A stretch of DNA of 64,000 nt, taken from the NCBI RefSeq assembly GCF_964204645.1, contig NC_134027.1:5010485-5074484 (forward strand), read 5' to 3'. Numbering within the stretch: the stretch's first letter is position 1; each line of letters starts with the position of its first letter. Shown here piece by piece: positions 1 through 11,700 of the stretch. The stretch comes from Tubulanus polymorphus (Eukaryota; Nemertea; Palaeonemertea; Tubulaniformes; Tubulanidae). A program made the translations under genes and the position numbers. The notes under the pieces were generated by a model that saw only the letters and a list, made by a program, of their open reading frames with translations, was not told where the DNA came from and ran no database searches.

Positions 1-125
1 CAAACCTAAAAATATAAACAGCACATTTTCAATGTTCGTGAAAAGCATACAATAAATCATAATATATTCATGATATTTACATCAATATAATGAAACAAAT
101 TAAGTTATATCTATTCAGAACTCAC

Positions 126-2140
126 CAACAACGCAACATTCGATAATGTCTGGGTGGGCCATAAGATGGCGCTCTACATCCAAGGCACTGATTTTGTAAC
201 CGCCGCTTTTGATTAGGTCAACAGAAGTGCGACCAAGAATTTTATAAACACCATTGACATAGCACATAGTATCACCTGTAATTACATGCATGGAGACATG
301 TATATTTTTTTCAAAAAAAGAGATAGCAAAACTGTGAATAAACTCACAAACCTGTTTTAAACCAGCCATCTTTTGTAAACGAAGCATTAGTTGCTTCTGG
401 TTTATTGAAATAGCACTTAAATACACCTGGTCCTTTAACATAAAGTTCACCACTCTCTCCTTCAAATCCAGGCGTCTCCTTCGTTGATTGACTGTTTCCT
501 TCAGCAATAACGTCATAACCGATTGGCGAATAGACATTGTGCCTCGCAAGACAGACCTCTACTCCGGGAAAGGGATTTCCAACTGCCCCTGTAAAAACAT
601 GACGCCTAACAGCTGATTCTCATTAACATCATACTGGGTAACTGTATCTAGTTTCATTTACCTGGTATTCGATCGCCTTTGAGTGGGTTTGTAAGCACCA
701 TTCCGAGTTCAGTCATTCCATATCTTTCTAACATACGATGACCAGTAATTTCTTCCCAACGCGTCATCACTGGCTCGGGTAACGCAGATGATCCACTCAC
801 CATTAATCTGCAACGAAATAGCAAACCGCAAGAACCATTAGAAAATGTTGGATAATTTGAATTGTCGACTGACTGACTGGCCTATGAACAATCATGCATT
901 CATACCTGATCTTAGATTTACACACAGACTTGATATGTTCCCGAGTTTGTCTCGAGCCTCGTCCTTGGCTCCAGTTTTGCGTGAAATACTGAATGAGTTT
1001 CACATAAACAGTAGGTACAGCCATAAACATATTCACGTGAACACTACTATCGTCAGTGGTTTTAATTGGTTCTATCAATTTTGTCCATACCTATTTAAAG
1101 ATATTTCAACAAGAAATATAGAGTCTTATTAGAGGAAATCTATTTCTAAGGATTGGCATTCCCTATTGATTAACGAACCTTCTTGGCATCAAATTTCGGC
1201 ATCATGACACACGTAGCACCAGACATAAGCGGTGTCAGTAACAAATTGATGACACCATGAATATGATGCAATGGAAGGCAATGAAGAATGACATCTTTAT
1301 GCGACCATGCCCAACTTATTCGCATCATCTGTGTTTGAGCGTGCAGATTTGCATGAGTCAATACTACACCCTGTAAGGATAGCAATAAAAAGTCAAGCCA
1401 AAGAAAACCAGGGTTTATTTGTCAATAAATCTTAACGATATCCTTACTTTTGGTTTTCCAGTAGTACCGCTTGTATATATAATCATTGCATTTCGTCGTT
1501 GAAAGAATCTTGAGTTGACTAAGCCATCTAATTTCTTTTTGAATGCATTAACTGCTACTGAATTAACAGATCTTGAGGTATCAATTATATTAGCATTATA
1601 ATCTTCATTCTTCAGAACAATATAGGGAACTTTGGTATTCATTGAAATAGTTTGCGCGACATCTTCGTAATGCTCGGTTGTGATTATAAGTTTAGAATGC
1701 GAGTCTTCGACGAAATATTGAAGTTCGACGGCTGGATGCGTTCGGCATAGAGGCACGAGGGTGGCACCCGCCATCCATACAGCCCAATTACTGACAACAT
1801 ATGAAGAATCATTAGGACACAGTATGGAAACACTGGCTTCATTCAAATCATAGCCATTTGCTTGACACGCATCCAGAATTTTCAATGAAAGAAGCGTGCT
1901 TCGTTCTAATAACTGTTGATATGTGTGGGATCCGGACTCATCGATTAAAGCACAGCGCCAACGCCAGTCCTCTGCAAGTTTAAACACTGGTAGAACGCTT
2001 CCCGATCCCGACTTACGAGACGTAATTTTTGTTATTCTCGAAAGGTTTCGTGCACCATAGCGACAATCATTAACCAGTATCTTCGTCATTGGCCTCCTCA
2101 TCAGTAAACGACCAATCATCATTGGTCGAGAACGAAACAT
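126..2140 (-). CDS. ACSF3: ACSF3, mitochondrial malonyl-CoA/methylmalonyl-CoA synthetase (5' six coding exons; 3' end off window)
   Basis: ATP-dependent acyl-CoA synthetase of the ANL superfamily. The family activates malonate and methylmalonate in mitochondria and supplies malonyl-CoA for mitochondrial fatty acid synthesis. Exons, in transcript order: 2140-1448, 1370-1179, 1090-906, 807-662, 588-352 and 275-126; phases close throughout. The ATG at 2140 opens an Arg-rich, acid-poor leader typical of a mitochondrial presequence. Exon 1 ends in the AMP-binding P-loop ([12 protein letters not shown]). Exon 2 carries [15 protein letters not shown], exon 3 [11 protein letters not shown], exon 4 [13 protein letters not shown] (ATP-binding motif), exon 5 DGWFKTG and exon 6 [16 protein letters not shown]. 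All are ACSF3-like, and the last one separates it from generic ligases. The C-terminal catalytic-lysine segment lies beyond position 1. The exon 2 donor (AAG|GTTCGT) is weak but is confirmed by the continuing KKVW reading. Confidence 0.95.
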
Positions 2141-4047
2141 TTTTCAGAAGAAGAATACAGCAGTGCGTATTGCGTAGAGTGTGTCACTTTTGTCTTTGAC
2201 TGTGTTGTGACTGTTTTGACTTGCGTCACTTGAGTTGACTGTTTATTTTAAGTTTAAGTCTGAAACCTGCCTCCCACACATTAGTAGCATGAATTAAAGC
2301 ATGACAGCCCGTTAAAAGGTGGAAAATTCGAATAGCATAACTCGAAAAGCTAAAAACAAAATTAAAAGCAAAATCGTTGTACTGTGGCTGTAATGTTTAG
2401 TGACACATTTCGCATAAAAACTCGGTGTAGGATTATCCAAAATTTCCGTATCCAATATTTATCTGTGATATGCCCGAATTACATGTTGACCGTCTAGTGC
2501 TTCCCCTATGTATAACGATAGCGGGGAAAACGTGAACTAACATAATATTTGCTTGCCAGAGTCTTTGAATGGTGATAGTGGACGAACTATTTTCCGAATT
2601 GCGGGCCGGATGCCAATTTCTCTTTTGAAGGCAGCACTGAAACTACCCAATTTTTCAATATTTCTACTATAGTATTAGTCGTAATAGAGTAAATTAGTAG
2701 AGAAAATTATGTCATATGGGTCCTTGGATCTGAGGCATGATACCACAATTAGTGATCCGTTGTTTTCAATACCATTTAACTTATCACTGGAAATTTATAA
2801 TCAACCAAAAGAAGACGCAATTAACCAATAACAAAATATATTTGAAGGTACAAATCAATTAACAACATATTCTGTGTATTTTCATCCACTACTCAATTGT
2901 GATGTGCTTGTTTTACCACCAACTGCACCTGCTACTGGTACCATACCTAAATGAAATCTTGTAAAATGGAAGCTTCCCAAAATTCCATACAACTGATACA
3001 AGTCTTAAAACAATCAATGAATGTTTTGAGAAATGACAACGGAATATATACAATGGTCGTTTTGTAATTGAAACCTAGAAACGTGAATTTGAATTACAAG
3101 TAAAATGCATTGCACTGGTGGTAGAAATATTACTACGGTATATTCGCTACAACAATTACTATTGAAGGCAACATATAACTAGATATATTGTTCAATGCAC
3201 TCCGTGAAAATAATAATTCACTGTTAAATGAATAATCTTACATGTTTCTACCCGATATATATTACATTTTTATCTAAAACCATCATTTTATCTTCACGTT
3301 GAAATGGCTTATATTCAATATTCTAACTACTTAAAAGTCAATAATAGGCCCAAAGCTACTAAACCTATTAAAATCTTTTCTAGAAAACTGCATCAGAGTT
3401 CTTGCAGAGATATCCATCTAGATTAGCTGCTATTTACATGATGCATTAATTTCAATGAGAAATTCTATACATCTCACAGACATCATTAACTCTAAACTGG
3501 AGAGGTGAATACACTCAAATTTACTGGTTTACAACTACAAACAAATAATTCAGGAGTGCATTCATTTTCTTGCCTCATAAAGGAACATCATTCAACCAGT
3601 AATCAAGTACATTTCGGTTAAACTGTCTTAATAATATTCAACAATTCTGCATAGAAATACTTTTGTTAAAAAGTGTTTTAGCATTCATCTCCGTAAGCCT
3701 ATGCTAAAATACTTATGTCACTTTCGAAAGAAAATACAACTACTGGTACAAGCACAGTCACTCACATCTTGTGTGTGCTAATATACGGAGGTGTCTCTAC
3801 ATGATTACGCACTCTGATGACAATTGCATGAACAATACGTATTTATGTGTTCAACCACCCCAAAAATACAACAAAAATAACAACATATTTAACATGCTGC
3901 ACACAGCAGTTGTGTTTGCTACTCGATGTCTTGCCGAAATTTTATGGGTTGGAGATGTTGCCACCGATGTGAACCAGAAAACCGCCAGGTTTAGGTAAGC
4001 GTACAACATGCACTGAAGCTGTTATCATTTCCAGCAGTTGAAGACTT
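2141..4047. other. Intergenic gap between ACSF3 start and HSF stop
   Basis: This 1.9-kb AT-rich stretch holds the ACSF3 promoter side and the 3'UTR of the heat shock factor gene, both on the minus strand. I see no coding exon or RNA gene. The open frame at 3771-3998 on the plus strand has no recognisable content and runs through the likely HSF 3'UTR. Confidence 0.5.
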
Positions 4048-7000
4048 TCAATCTAATTCATCAGTTGTGTATGGCAATGTATCAGATGTGAGTCCTTCTA
4101 ATGGATCAGTTAGTTGATATGCTTGTGGTGTATCCAACGTGTCGTTTACTTCAGTTGAAATATCGCCACCGATATTGAAATCCTGGTTCAAGTCGCTATC
4201 TGATGTCATATCAAATAATCCCGGCAAGTCTATAGGATTATACTGAATCAGCTCATTCCCTAAAAAACGATAGATAGAAAGCATAACATAAGCAACTTTT
4301 CTACGATTTATTCTCTTCAGCTCAGATTTTTTCAATTTGCTAAAACATCCAGTGAAAGTGAGCTACGTAAATATCCCATGTGTGAGTTTCCAGGATGGAG
4401 TGACAAATTGATTTGCTGCTGCATTCCTAACTGAAACTGCCATTGTATTATTCTATATATACCAGCTGCCTGTCAAGCAATCTTATAACCACAAATAAGG
4501 TCATCACATTGGATTGTAAAAAATTTTGGCAATCTCAGATAGGATGTGACAGCTAGATCACTCACATCTGCGCATTTCCACAGCAGGAATGGGCCCTTTT
4601 TGACAATCATAGGGATACGGTGGAGGATAGGTCCTCTGTGGGGTCATCATTGATGAAGATGCGGGTATCAGAGGAACTTGAAGGATAAAACAAATAAATC
4701 AACAGGATTAAAAACATTTCATGAGGACAGTTAAACTTCATATTTCAGAGTAATATTCTTTTTACCTATGACATTTGCTGGATTTGAACTATTTGCAGCG
4801 TTATCTGTATCTGATTTTTCACCTAAGTCACCAGCATACTGAAATAACATTCCGATAACAAATTAACCTTTTCGATTCTCATTAACGGTACATTTCTCAT
4901 TCATGTAAAAAATCTATAAAGCTTACATCAAGCGGTACATCAAATCCTCCAAATGGCACATCAGGACTAAATAACTGAAAGGTAAATCAAATGTGTTCAC
5001 TGTATGAAAACATGAAGCAAGCATTATCACATAAGGGTGTTATTTCACTTACACCAGACAAAGTGGAATTATCAATGTAGCTTGTGGATGAAAGAAGTTC
5101 TTTGAGTTGATCTAGATCTTGTTGCACTGAGTCCACATCTGTTGTTAAACCACTGCGGTAAACAGAAAATTGAACATAGTCTTAGAGACACAAAGTAAGA
5201 GACAACATAGATAATACACTTACTCAATTGATGCACGACTGTCTGAAAAAATAAACATTGTTTCAGTTCCAACAAATGACATCAGCTACTGACAATATTT
5301 TTTGCAACCAACTGTGGAGCTAAGCGGACAGGCCTGTAACATGAGGAATATGTTGGCTGGTTCATTTCTAACTGAACTTGGTTGGAACCGAAAGGGGGGT
5401 CCTCCCTCAGACAATCTGATTCTCAGGTATAGCCTACGACCAATTTCCATTGTTATGACCAAGGTTTCAGCATATTTCTTTTGAATTAGAAAAAAAACAA
5501 ACCTTTTGCAGGGGCCCTAACCCCATGCTACAGGCTTGGTGAACAAGAAGCAAATGAGAAAGCTGACAAAATCTATTTAATCGTTGTTGTAGGTCTGACT
5601 CAACATTCAAGACTTACAAATACACACATGTATAAAATAAAACCTGATTAACCCAATCTTAACTTAATTTGCACCTAGGTTTCCCACTTGTTTACCAATG
5701 AAGACCACCCAGGCTGTTATTTACACTGAACTAAGAGTTGTTGATTCATTTGATGAGCTCATCACTATGACAACAGACAAATGAGAATTAACTTCAACAC
5801 AAACAAGTATACTGATAATGGTAACATGCCCACTTAAAAAGTGGTCTGAAATGCTCAACAATCTGACAATTTCAATATTCAACGCCCAAAACAAAGGGCT
5901 AAATATGACTGCAATCAATATTCAACACAATGATGAAAATTTACATGTAACAAAAGTCTCAAAATAATAAACAACACTTATATCCTAACGTAAACCACTA
6001 TGTCAAACTCAAGAGTCACAGAGAAAGTTGAAGATTTGCCTTTCTTTTTTTTCTAAATAAATGATTTGTGCTCAGAACAGGTGAAAAATGACGAATGATG
6101 ATGGCAATTTTGATTTACCTAAAATGATTAAGATGAGAAAAATCAAATGACAATTCAGGAGGTTTTCTTCCCTTTTCACCTTTTGAAGAACTTCTAAAAG
6201 AACAAGCATTGTATGTACTTACGACAAGTGTATCTTAGTATCAGAGGGAGGGGAGAAAGGTAACAGCGGGTAGGTTACATTTACAGGAGAATGCCTTCCC
6301 CATTAATAGATTACTATTACTGTATAACGGTATGCTAAACGCATGTTAAACCGCTATTGATAAAAACTCACATTTCTGAGAAATAATCCTCATTTTCCAG
6401 GCCAGGATGTGAAGGTGATGATATTGTCTGTGTTGGTAGTAAATCTTGAGCGGATCCAGATAATTTCGATTTGCTATCAGCCAAAACCTACAAATTGAAC
6501 AGTTAAATTTTACATTTTCCAATTCATACATAATATATATTCAGATATATTTATCAGCTAAGTATAGTACCTCATTCACAAGAGCATCGGCTGACATAGT
6601 GTCTGTATTGTGTGAATCACTGCTCCCAGCCGATATGTTTAAAAGATCTGGTGATACATCAGTTACATCATGTATAACTAATCCTGTCGATGACTGAGCT
6701 TCAGTCTTAAATGACGGAGGGTTTTCACTGGCAGGCTTGAATGATAAAACAAAGCTCACTGTTCATAAACTTCCACAAGTCATAACGACAGTACATAATA
6801 TCATCTAGACCTTGTAATACGTACACTTTCAACAGTATATTCTGGTGCAGAGTTGTCTATTGATAACTGACGGTTGTACTTGGGCACTTTAGGGTTTTTA
6901 AGCTGACTCGCATCATTTATCATCAATGGTTTTTTCCGCTTCATTCCAGCCAATCCTCGATTTGAGCCACCAACCAGAGTCATCAGGAACTGTACCAACT

Positions 7001-8752
7001 GTATGAGTAAAAAAAGAAAACAATCTCCGATCATGAACTCCACAGCATTTAAGAAGACATGATTTTGATACAAATAATCGACAATTCATGTACCTTATTA
7101 ACAATCTGTTGTTGTTTCATGTGTTTAGTTCGTAGTGATGCGACTTCACGCCACAAAGCTTCATTTTGCCTAGAAAACAGGCAGAGAAATGAATTTGAAC
7201 CATCAGTTATCATGAACATATTATCTAGTCCCATGAAGTTTGCTGTAACGAGGTTCCAACGTATCAAGTTAAGGATGATATATCAAAGATGAAAAATTTG
7301 ATAAATACCTCTTAAGGGCATCCAATTTAGAGTTCATATGATCTTGGCGACCCTGTAACTGATTTACATCCACTAGAACTTTGGACATGCTGTCATCTTG
7401 TTTCAAAACTTTAGCCTCTTCTTTATTCGTTGGCACCTGTACAAACAACCCACAGTAGAATAACCAAATTGTTGAAAGATTTAGAATAAATTTCAGTATT
7501 TTCTGGAGGCATTCTAAGAACGAAGATGTCTTCACCTTTCTTTTAATGAATTCAAGCATTCCTTCCTCGCCTCTTATGAAGAATGGATGCTGGAATTGCA
7601 TGTCATCTTTTTCATATTTCAATCCACCTTGATCAATTGTCATTACCTTGCGAAAACCATCTAAAAATTGAATTTCAGATGGTTTTGGTTAACAAAATAT
7701 GTAAAAAGATCAGAAGCTTCCTAACCAGGAGAGACTTCTCAAAAGGTAAATTCAACTCACACATATTAAGCTGTCGAATAAAGCTAGCTATATTACTGTG
7801 CTTGAAGTACAGTGGTAATATCTCTTTCGCGAACCGAGCTTGATCCAAAACATGGAAGGTCTTTCCAGTCTAAAACAAATCGAAAAAGAATGAAACCTTA
7901 TATCATGAAAAAACTGAGAAAAAATGATTTATAATCAATGCCCATCACTTGAATATTTGGGAAAATATATCAAATCCACAGCCAGGTGGGTTACTGTATG
8001 TTATACACGCTCTCTGTGCCAGGTTTCATTCTGTAATTTTGTTAATCGGTTGATCTAGCTAGGCTACACAATGATTTTTTCGAAAGTTGTTTTTTCCATT
8101 AATTGGCGATAGTTTACTCCGCAAATGCTCACGACGTAATCAACTAAAGCATCACATAGGTGGCGCCACGTTTCAAGCCGTGGGAGCCATTTTTTAGCAT
8201 TAAGTCAGCATTTTCTAGGTAAACAATCGCTGTAATTGAAAACACAAACATGTTTATGCCAATTCATAATTTATCTCTGAATGCAAAATCTTATCAAACA
8301 AATTGATGCATAATAAAGGTAGATCAATTAGTAACAAAATCAGGGATTAAAACGCTGCATGGAGAGCATGGGTGGTGACAGACAACTTGAGTAATTGACA
8401 GTAGTATCCTTAGTCTTACCATGACATCGTCATCATCGTATCAATAATAACCAGGGGACTGGAGGCCTGATAACGATTGACGGGCACACTTGGTGATAGT
8501 ATGTAAATAGGGCATAAATACAGCAGTCAGGGGAGAGTAGAAATAAAAAAAGGAGTAGCAGAACTAAAAGAAAATGTGTTGACGGATCGGGATGGGGGTT
8601 AGTAAGTATTTGTTATTGAGTTGACAGGATTGTACCACTAGCACTGCCGCCGGGTTACTTACGGTATCCCAACAAATTAGGTCATCATATTCTGGATCTT
8701 CGACAAGCGTCCATAGTTTCGTTAGAAAAGCAGGCACCGTATTGCTCCCCAT
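4048..8752 (-). CDS. HSF1: Heat shock factor (HSF1-type transcription factor), complete, 14 coding exons
   Basis: Stress-activated transcription factor that trimerises and binds heat shock elements in the nucleus. Exons: 8752-8663, 7869-7761, 7660-7536, 7436-7309, 7169-7094, 6998-6825, 6735-6571, 6487-6372, 6193-6119, 5152-5053, 4974-4927, 4838-4766, 4676-4566 and 4259-4048. They sum to 1602 nt (533 aa; human HSF1 is 529). The DNA-binding domain spans exons 1-3: [15 protein letters not shown], the recognition helix [17 protein letters not shown], then [12 protein letters not shown]. The HR-A/B coiled coil fills exons 4-6 ([19 protein letters not shown]) and is followed by a basic stretch, GMKRKKPLM. 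The HR-C/activation region includes [15 protein letters not shown] and [12 protein letters not shown], the counterpart of the vertebrate 'LDNLQ...LFSPSV' segment. The ATG at 8752 has A at -3 and G at +4; in-frame ATGs upstream (for example 8758) could extend it. The join from exon 9 to exon 10 is the least certain. Confidence 0.93.
5829..5890 (-). repeat. Fragment of the 31.5-32.7 kb element family, in an HSF intron
   Basis: Read on the minus strand, this stretch contains GCGTTGAATATTGAAAT, then ATTGTTGAGCATTT, a variant of the ACCACTT box, and AAGTGGGCA. The same series, in the same order, occurs at the right end of the NUDT21 intron 2 element (about 32664-32725). It is a truncated copy lying between HSF exons 9 and 10. 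Confidence 0.65.
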
Positions 8753-11700
8753 CGTCATACCAGCAGCGGTCGCTAAATTAACTGCCAAGTGGTGATTGTT
8801 TACTTGCATTGTTATTACGCGCAGCGAGAGCATGCAAGATGTCTTCACTTCCTGGTTATTCGTTCACAGAGAAATGGGTAGCTCCGACAATATCCACATC
8901 AGGGCATCCATATCGCGGCAGCGCTCTCACCTAAAATCGGATAATGTATCGGTAGACTCGGTACACTGGCAGGCCGCGAATCCGATTGGATATCGGGGAA
9001 TTGTTGAATTAAATCGCTAAAACGCTATATCAACCTCGTTATTCGACGAAGTTATCGTTTCAATAAAAATTAGTATTTCGGAGCTTTTCAGGCGCAAAAT
9101 GGTAGTCCGGCCTCAGTCTCTCCACTCGCACGCCGAACTGACCCGTAAAATCGTGTGCCCGGCGACGTTGTGACCTAGACCCGAATAGACCTAGGCCTAA
9201 TGTAGACTTCAGGAAGTCATCACCTTAATCCCGGCCCGAAAGACTCAGAATATCCAAATGGGGGCAGTAGTCACCCGGGAGACTCTGCGCTCGCATGGGA
9301 GACTTCGGATCGAGCGACATCCGAAGTCTCCCATGTAGAGAAGACTACATCTAAGCGAGGGCCATTTCCGAAATGGCGCTGGCTGATGGTGCAGCCATTT
9401 GGTACACCCCAAATTTCAAATTAACAAAATTGTGATGAAACATGACGGAAAACTAAACATTCAAGCTCGCACTGTGCGTCATCACCAGACCAGAATGTCA
9501 GGATAGCTGGGCCGTTACCCAGCTGATTGACCATCCTTAGCGCACCGAGTTGTGGTTCAAGTCGGAAGAAACTAAATAGACACAACGTTATTTCAAACTT
9601 AAACTATATAGTGTAACTTTTATTTCATTCTTTTAGACACATGTTTACAATACGATATCAGCACGGAATTTACCACTGTGGATCCAGTCTTATATACTGC
9701 CGCTGGAGCCAGTCTTTCTCGTATACCGCCGTATAACAACCGGTACCGTGTTTTACGTTTTACCCAACTGCGTAGGCCCTATTTCATCTCAATAAGCAAA
9801 CAATACCGAATTAATTTTTTTATAAATGAGTTCGGTGATTTTGTTAAAACACTTTCCCAATTTTCAAACAATTCGTTAACTTAAGTGCCGTAACTATAGT
9901 GGGAGCATTAGCCCTCCCTCTGAAATTTTGGAAAAGTGCCCTTCTTGCAAATATTATTGTTATAGCAAACGAACTGCCCTTCTTTGGGTTTCTCTGCCCC
10001 CTCCCAACAAATGTAAATGCTAGGTACGGCCCTGCTTTCCAATACAAGTCAGATATAAAGATTTTTGTTCACACACACACAGCCACTTTCTGTTTTATCC
10101 TAAATCCGTCGGCTATACCCTAACAGAACTAAGAGAGAGATCAGTGGTTCTAGACAGAGAGACGACAGTTAAATCATAAACATTTCTTTAAGATTTATCC
10201 ATAGAATAACGTTAATTGTTTAGCTAAACTGTAATTAAGTTATCCCTGACATGTTTTACTTTCTTCAGTCAGAGAAAATACTGACTTCGCCAAGCAGCAT
10301 ATTTTTTTCCATCGTTCGGTTTATCACTTAATCATTATCTGAACGCATCACGTATCGAATTTTATAACAAGATCCTATTAAAGAATCGATGGCAAATCTA
10401 GGGATCATATATACATCTACAGTTTGACCTATCTACGAGGTATACATTTGCTACATATCACAATATTACACTTTGAAGTATTAAGTGGTTACTCCAAGAT
10501 TACAGATTCGTTTGAAAGACTGCTATCTAAAATACATGTTTGAAACTTCCGTCTACAAAATAGCTGTTCGATCTAATCTACAATAATATTCGTGTATCTA
10601 CTATTAATGCTAAGCCACTCTTTGTAGTGAACGCTATTCTAGTACGAGTACAGTTCAATCCAACAACATTTTTACACTCATTTTACAGAATAAAATAAGA
10701 AAGAAATTTCCTACCATTATTATAATAACATAGAAAGTGTATATATATATATATACGTGTATAAGTAAATATATTGCAGACAAAAAATAAATTATAAAAC
10801 TTTCCTTGAGAACATTCAAAAACGTACAATGTATTATAAAGAATGTTTTACCATCAGATCGTGCTTCCTAAATACACCACAAATATCTTAATCTATCCGT
10901 AATTTCCCAACACTTATTGAATCAACAACCATCAAACAATCATGAATGTAGTCACGGATCGTTTCATCAAAGATTACGAACCATTCTTATCTCTTTGTTG
11001 GAGATGATATTATAATATCTTGCTTATGATAATAAATCATAGCTTTTATCATTAAGATATTAGCCCTTTTCTAGGTTACATGGACTTTCTAATACATGTT
11101 TATGACATTATTATATTATTACACTAAAGTAAATGATATGATAATCTGCCCCTAATTGGTGGTATGGCTAAAAAAATACGCAATGGTAATTAATCACAAA
11201 TCATTAAAATTTGATTACATCATGGACTATAAAAGGTCCATGATTACATTAACAATGACGGTACCTGTCCGTTCTAAACATGATAACGAAACTTAATAAC
11301 GAGAACTATAACAATTCTGACATTACTAGTTTATATTGGGAACATCGAAGAAACGATAATGATATAATTCTAATAGAAATAGCAAAGGAAATATGTGTAA
11401 CAATTGATTGTCTTCGTGAAAGAACGACTAATCTTGAATAGCGTTTCCTTATGCACGAACCAAGTAGCAGAAATCTTTTTCAGATTATCGGAAAGTCAGA
11501 TATGATATCATCTAAGATAATATAAGTTTCTTTTACATAAAACCATTCAACTTTTGAGTTAGGAAAATGTCTAGTTTTCCGGAAGGGTAATTCACAACAG
11601 AAGTTACTTCTGGAAAAGAGTCGGCCAGCATTCATTCGTAGCTCTGTTAACCAGACTGTATTATTAACATTAACATTTATTTCATAATCCTTAGCGAGCA
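8753..11700. other. HSF 5' flank and region downstream of SLC43A3 copy A
   Basis: About 2.9 kb without a gene I can support. Up to roughly 9.6 kb it is relatively CpG-bearing and is the HSF promoter side, including a perfect hairpin at 9294-9335. From about 9.6 kb to 11.7 kb it is AT-rich, with a short (TA)n run near 10740, and probably contains the SLC43A3 copy A 3'UTR. The small open frames here have no recognisable protein content. Confidence 0.5.
9294..9335. repeat. Perfect 17-bp inverted repeat with 8-nt loop
   Basis: The left arm CATGGGAGACTTCGGAT (9294-9310) and its exact reverse complement (9319-9335) flank the loop CGAGCGAC. It lies about 540 bp upstream of the HSF start codon. Confidence 0.9.

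Noticed and set aside
845-1132. Plus-strand ORF of 95 codons
   Set aside because: It lies antisense to ACSF3 exon 3, which fully explains the open frame.
5225-5245. A 19-nt micro-exon (minus strand, ACAGTCGTGCATCAATTGA) in HSF
   Set aside because: It has usable splice sites, but inclusion after exon 9 creates a TGA; direct joining of exons 9 and 10 keeps the frame.
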